From Acidimicrobiaceae bacterium (GTDB lineage: Bacteria > Actinomycetota > Acidimicrobiia > Acidimicrobiales > RAAP-2), in NCBI GenBank assembly GCA_003138855.1, contig PLHF01000080.1, positions 40,653-104,652 on the forward strand: a stretch of DNA of 64,000 nucleotides, written 5' to 3'. Each line of letters opens with the position of its first letter. The stretch's first letter is position 1. A program made the translations under genes and the position numbers. This document shows positions 63,190 through 64,000 of this stretch, in pieces. The notes beneath the pieces were generated by a model. That model was not told the origin of the DNA. It did not search any database and saw nothing but the letters and a program-made list of their open reading frames with translations.

Positions 63190-64000
63190 ATGTCACGACG
63201 CCTCCGTGTCCTTGCCTCGCCCCTGCTCCTCGTCGTCCTGCTGGGCGCCCTGGTCGCAGCCTGCGGGTCCAGCGCCTCCTCGGCTTCGTCCACCTCCGCT
63301 CCGTCGACCACCTCGACCTCGTCCGCCAGGGGGCTCCAGCCCCTGCGCATCGCACTGGACTGGACCCCGAACGTCGACTTCCTGGGCATCTATGTTGCCA
63401 TCAAGAACGGCTACTTCACCCAGGAGGGGATCAATCCGGTGATCATCCCCTACTCGGGCACCGCAGGGGAGACGCTGATCCAGTCCGGCAAGACGGATCT
63501 CGCCTTCACCTACCCCCCCAACATCCCGGCCTATCGGGCCTCGGGGCTGCAGTACCGGGCCGTCGCCGGCCTCAGCCAGGAGAACACGATCGCGCTCGCC
63601 GTCCTCCAGTCGTCTCCCTACACCTCGCCCGCCCAGCTGAGCGGGAAGCTCTACGGCGGCTTCGGGGTCCCCAGTGACCCGCCGATCATCAAGTCGATCT
63701 TCGAGGCTGCCGGTGTGAAGGACCCCGTCTACCACGAGGTCGTGCTCAACGGCTCGGCCTACCAGGCCCTGGCCGCCAAGCGGGTGGCCTACACCACGAT
63801 GTTCGGCGGCATCGACGACGTGACCGCCGAGCTCCAGGGCGCCAAGTTGCGTCTGTTCCCGATCCGGAACTACCTCGGAGCCGCCGCCGGCTTCCCCGAT
63901 GACTCGCTGGCTGCGAGCGACAAGGAGATCAGCACCGACCCGACCTTGCTCCGGCACGGCCTGGCTGCGCTCTCGGAGGGGTACATCTATGCGGCACAGC
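63190..64000 (+). CDS. ABC transporter substrate-binding lipoprotein, NMT1/THI5 (ThiY-like) family, 3' end outside window
   Basis: The frame is open from ATG 63190 to the last base, giving 270 codons. Residues 1-24 are a lipoprotein signal with lipobox LVAAC; a Ser/Thr-rich spacer follows. The mature part has LRIALDWTPNVDFLGIYVAI, KNGYFTQEGINPVIIPYSG, GKTDLAFTYPPNIPAYRASG and GGFGVPSDPPIIKSIFEAAG. The DWTPN and YVA...GYF pattern is typical of ThiY/THI5 proteins that bind thiamine pyrimidine precursors, but other NMT1-type ligands cannot be excluded. It is divergent from its ATPase and permease genes. Confidence 0.88.
   Translation, partial: MSRRLRVLASPLLLVVLLGALVAACGSSASSASSTSAPSTTSTSSARGLQPLRIALDWTPNVDFLGIYVAIKNGYFTQEGINPVIIPYSGTAGETLIQSGKTDLAFTYPPNIPAYRASGLQYRAVAGLSQENTIALAVLQSSPYTSPAQLSGKLYGGFGVPSDPPIIKSIFEAAGVKDPVYHEVVLNGSAYQALAAKRVAYTTMFGGIDDVTAELQGAKLRLFPIRNYLGAAAGFPDDSLAASDKEISTDPTLLRHGLAALSEGYIYAAQ

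Overview
The window is visibly G+C rich with dense, mostly co-directional genes, many GTG/TTG starts and many 4-bp stop/start overlaps (GTGA, ATGA). It reads as a chromosomal housekeeping segment of an actinobacterium. I infer the class Acidimicrobiia or a close relative from four features: a WhiG-type sigma factor next to rpsB, an MtrA/MtrB/LpqB-like signalling cluster, an F420-type luciferase-like oxidoreductase plus a wax-ester/diacylglycerol acyltransferase, and a secreted GH25-like protein with 42-residue SDGG repeats. No lineage was tested by database search. || Layout. 1-552 is the 3' end of clpX, followed by folC and ndk. 2.6-7.5 kb is the cell-elongation cluster mreB-mreC-mreD-mrdA. 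7.5-13.2 kb holds a radical-SAM pair, an RNase E/G family gene, rplU and rpmA. 13.2-21 kb has a tyrosine phosphatase, obgE, proB, proA, then a MoxR ATPase / VWA protein / histidine phosphatase trio. 21-26.6 kb has the repeat-containing GH25-like protein, class II DAHP synthase, an LLM oxidoreductase, nadD, an unknown membrane protein and rsfS. 26.6-33.2 kb on the minus strand carries a GerMN lipoprotein, histidine kinase and response regulator (MtrAB-LpqB-like), then two tandem 560-aa Tat-type peptide-binding lipoproteins. 33.4-46.6 kb is the line xerC, whiG, rpsB, tsf, pyrH, frr, cdsA, dxr, rseP-like protease, ispG, proS. 46.7-54.7 kb is the operon rimP-nusA-ylxR-infB-rbfA-truB-ribF. 54.7-61.3 kb has an acyl-CoA synthetase, orn, dut, a WS/DGAT gene, tRNA-Gly(GCC) and one frame that joins a P-loop kinase to a two-domain sulfurtransferase. 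61.3-64 kb is a NitT/TauT-type ABC system (ATPase, permease, divergent THI5/NMT1-like binding protein running off the edge). || How the parts work together. Most of the window is translation, RNA processing, cell-wall elongation, isoprenoid (dxr, ispG) and phospholipid (cdsA) synthesis. I found no phage, transposon, integron or CRISPR array. The most interesting signals are regulatory or architectural: an intrinsic terminator just downstream of a good promoter in the rimP-nusA leader (probable attenuation); a recurrent TANNNT box 6-9 bases before start codons (leaderless transcripts); a possible 15-codon upstream ORF before mreB; a 17-bp palindrome over the response-regulator start codon; the kinase-sulfurtransferase joint frame with a good internal ribosome site; and very long disordered extensions on CdsA, RNase E/G, IF2 and S2.
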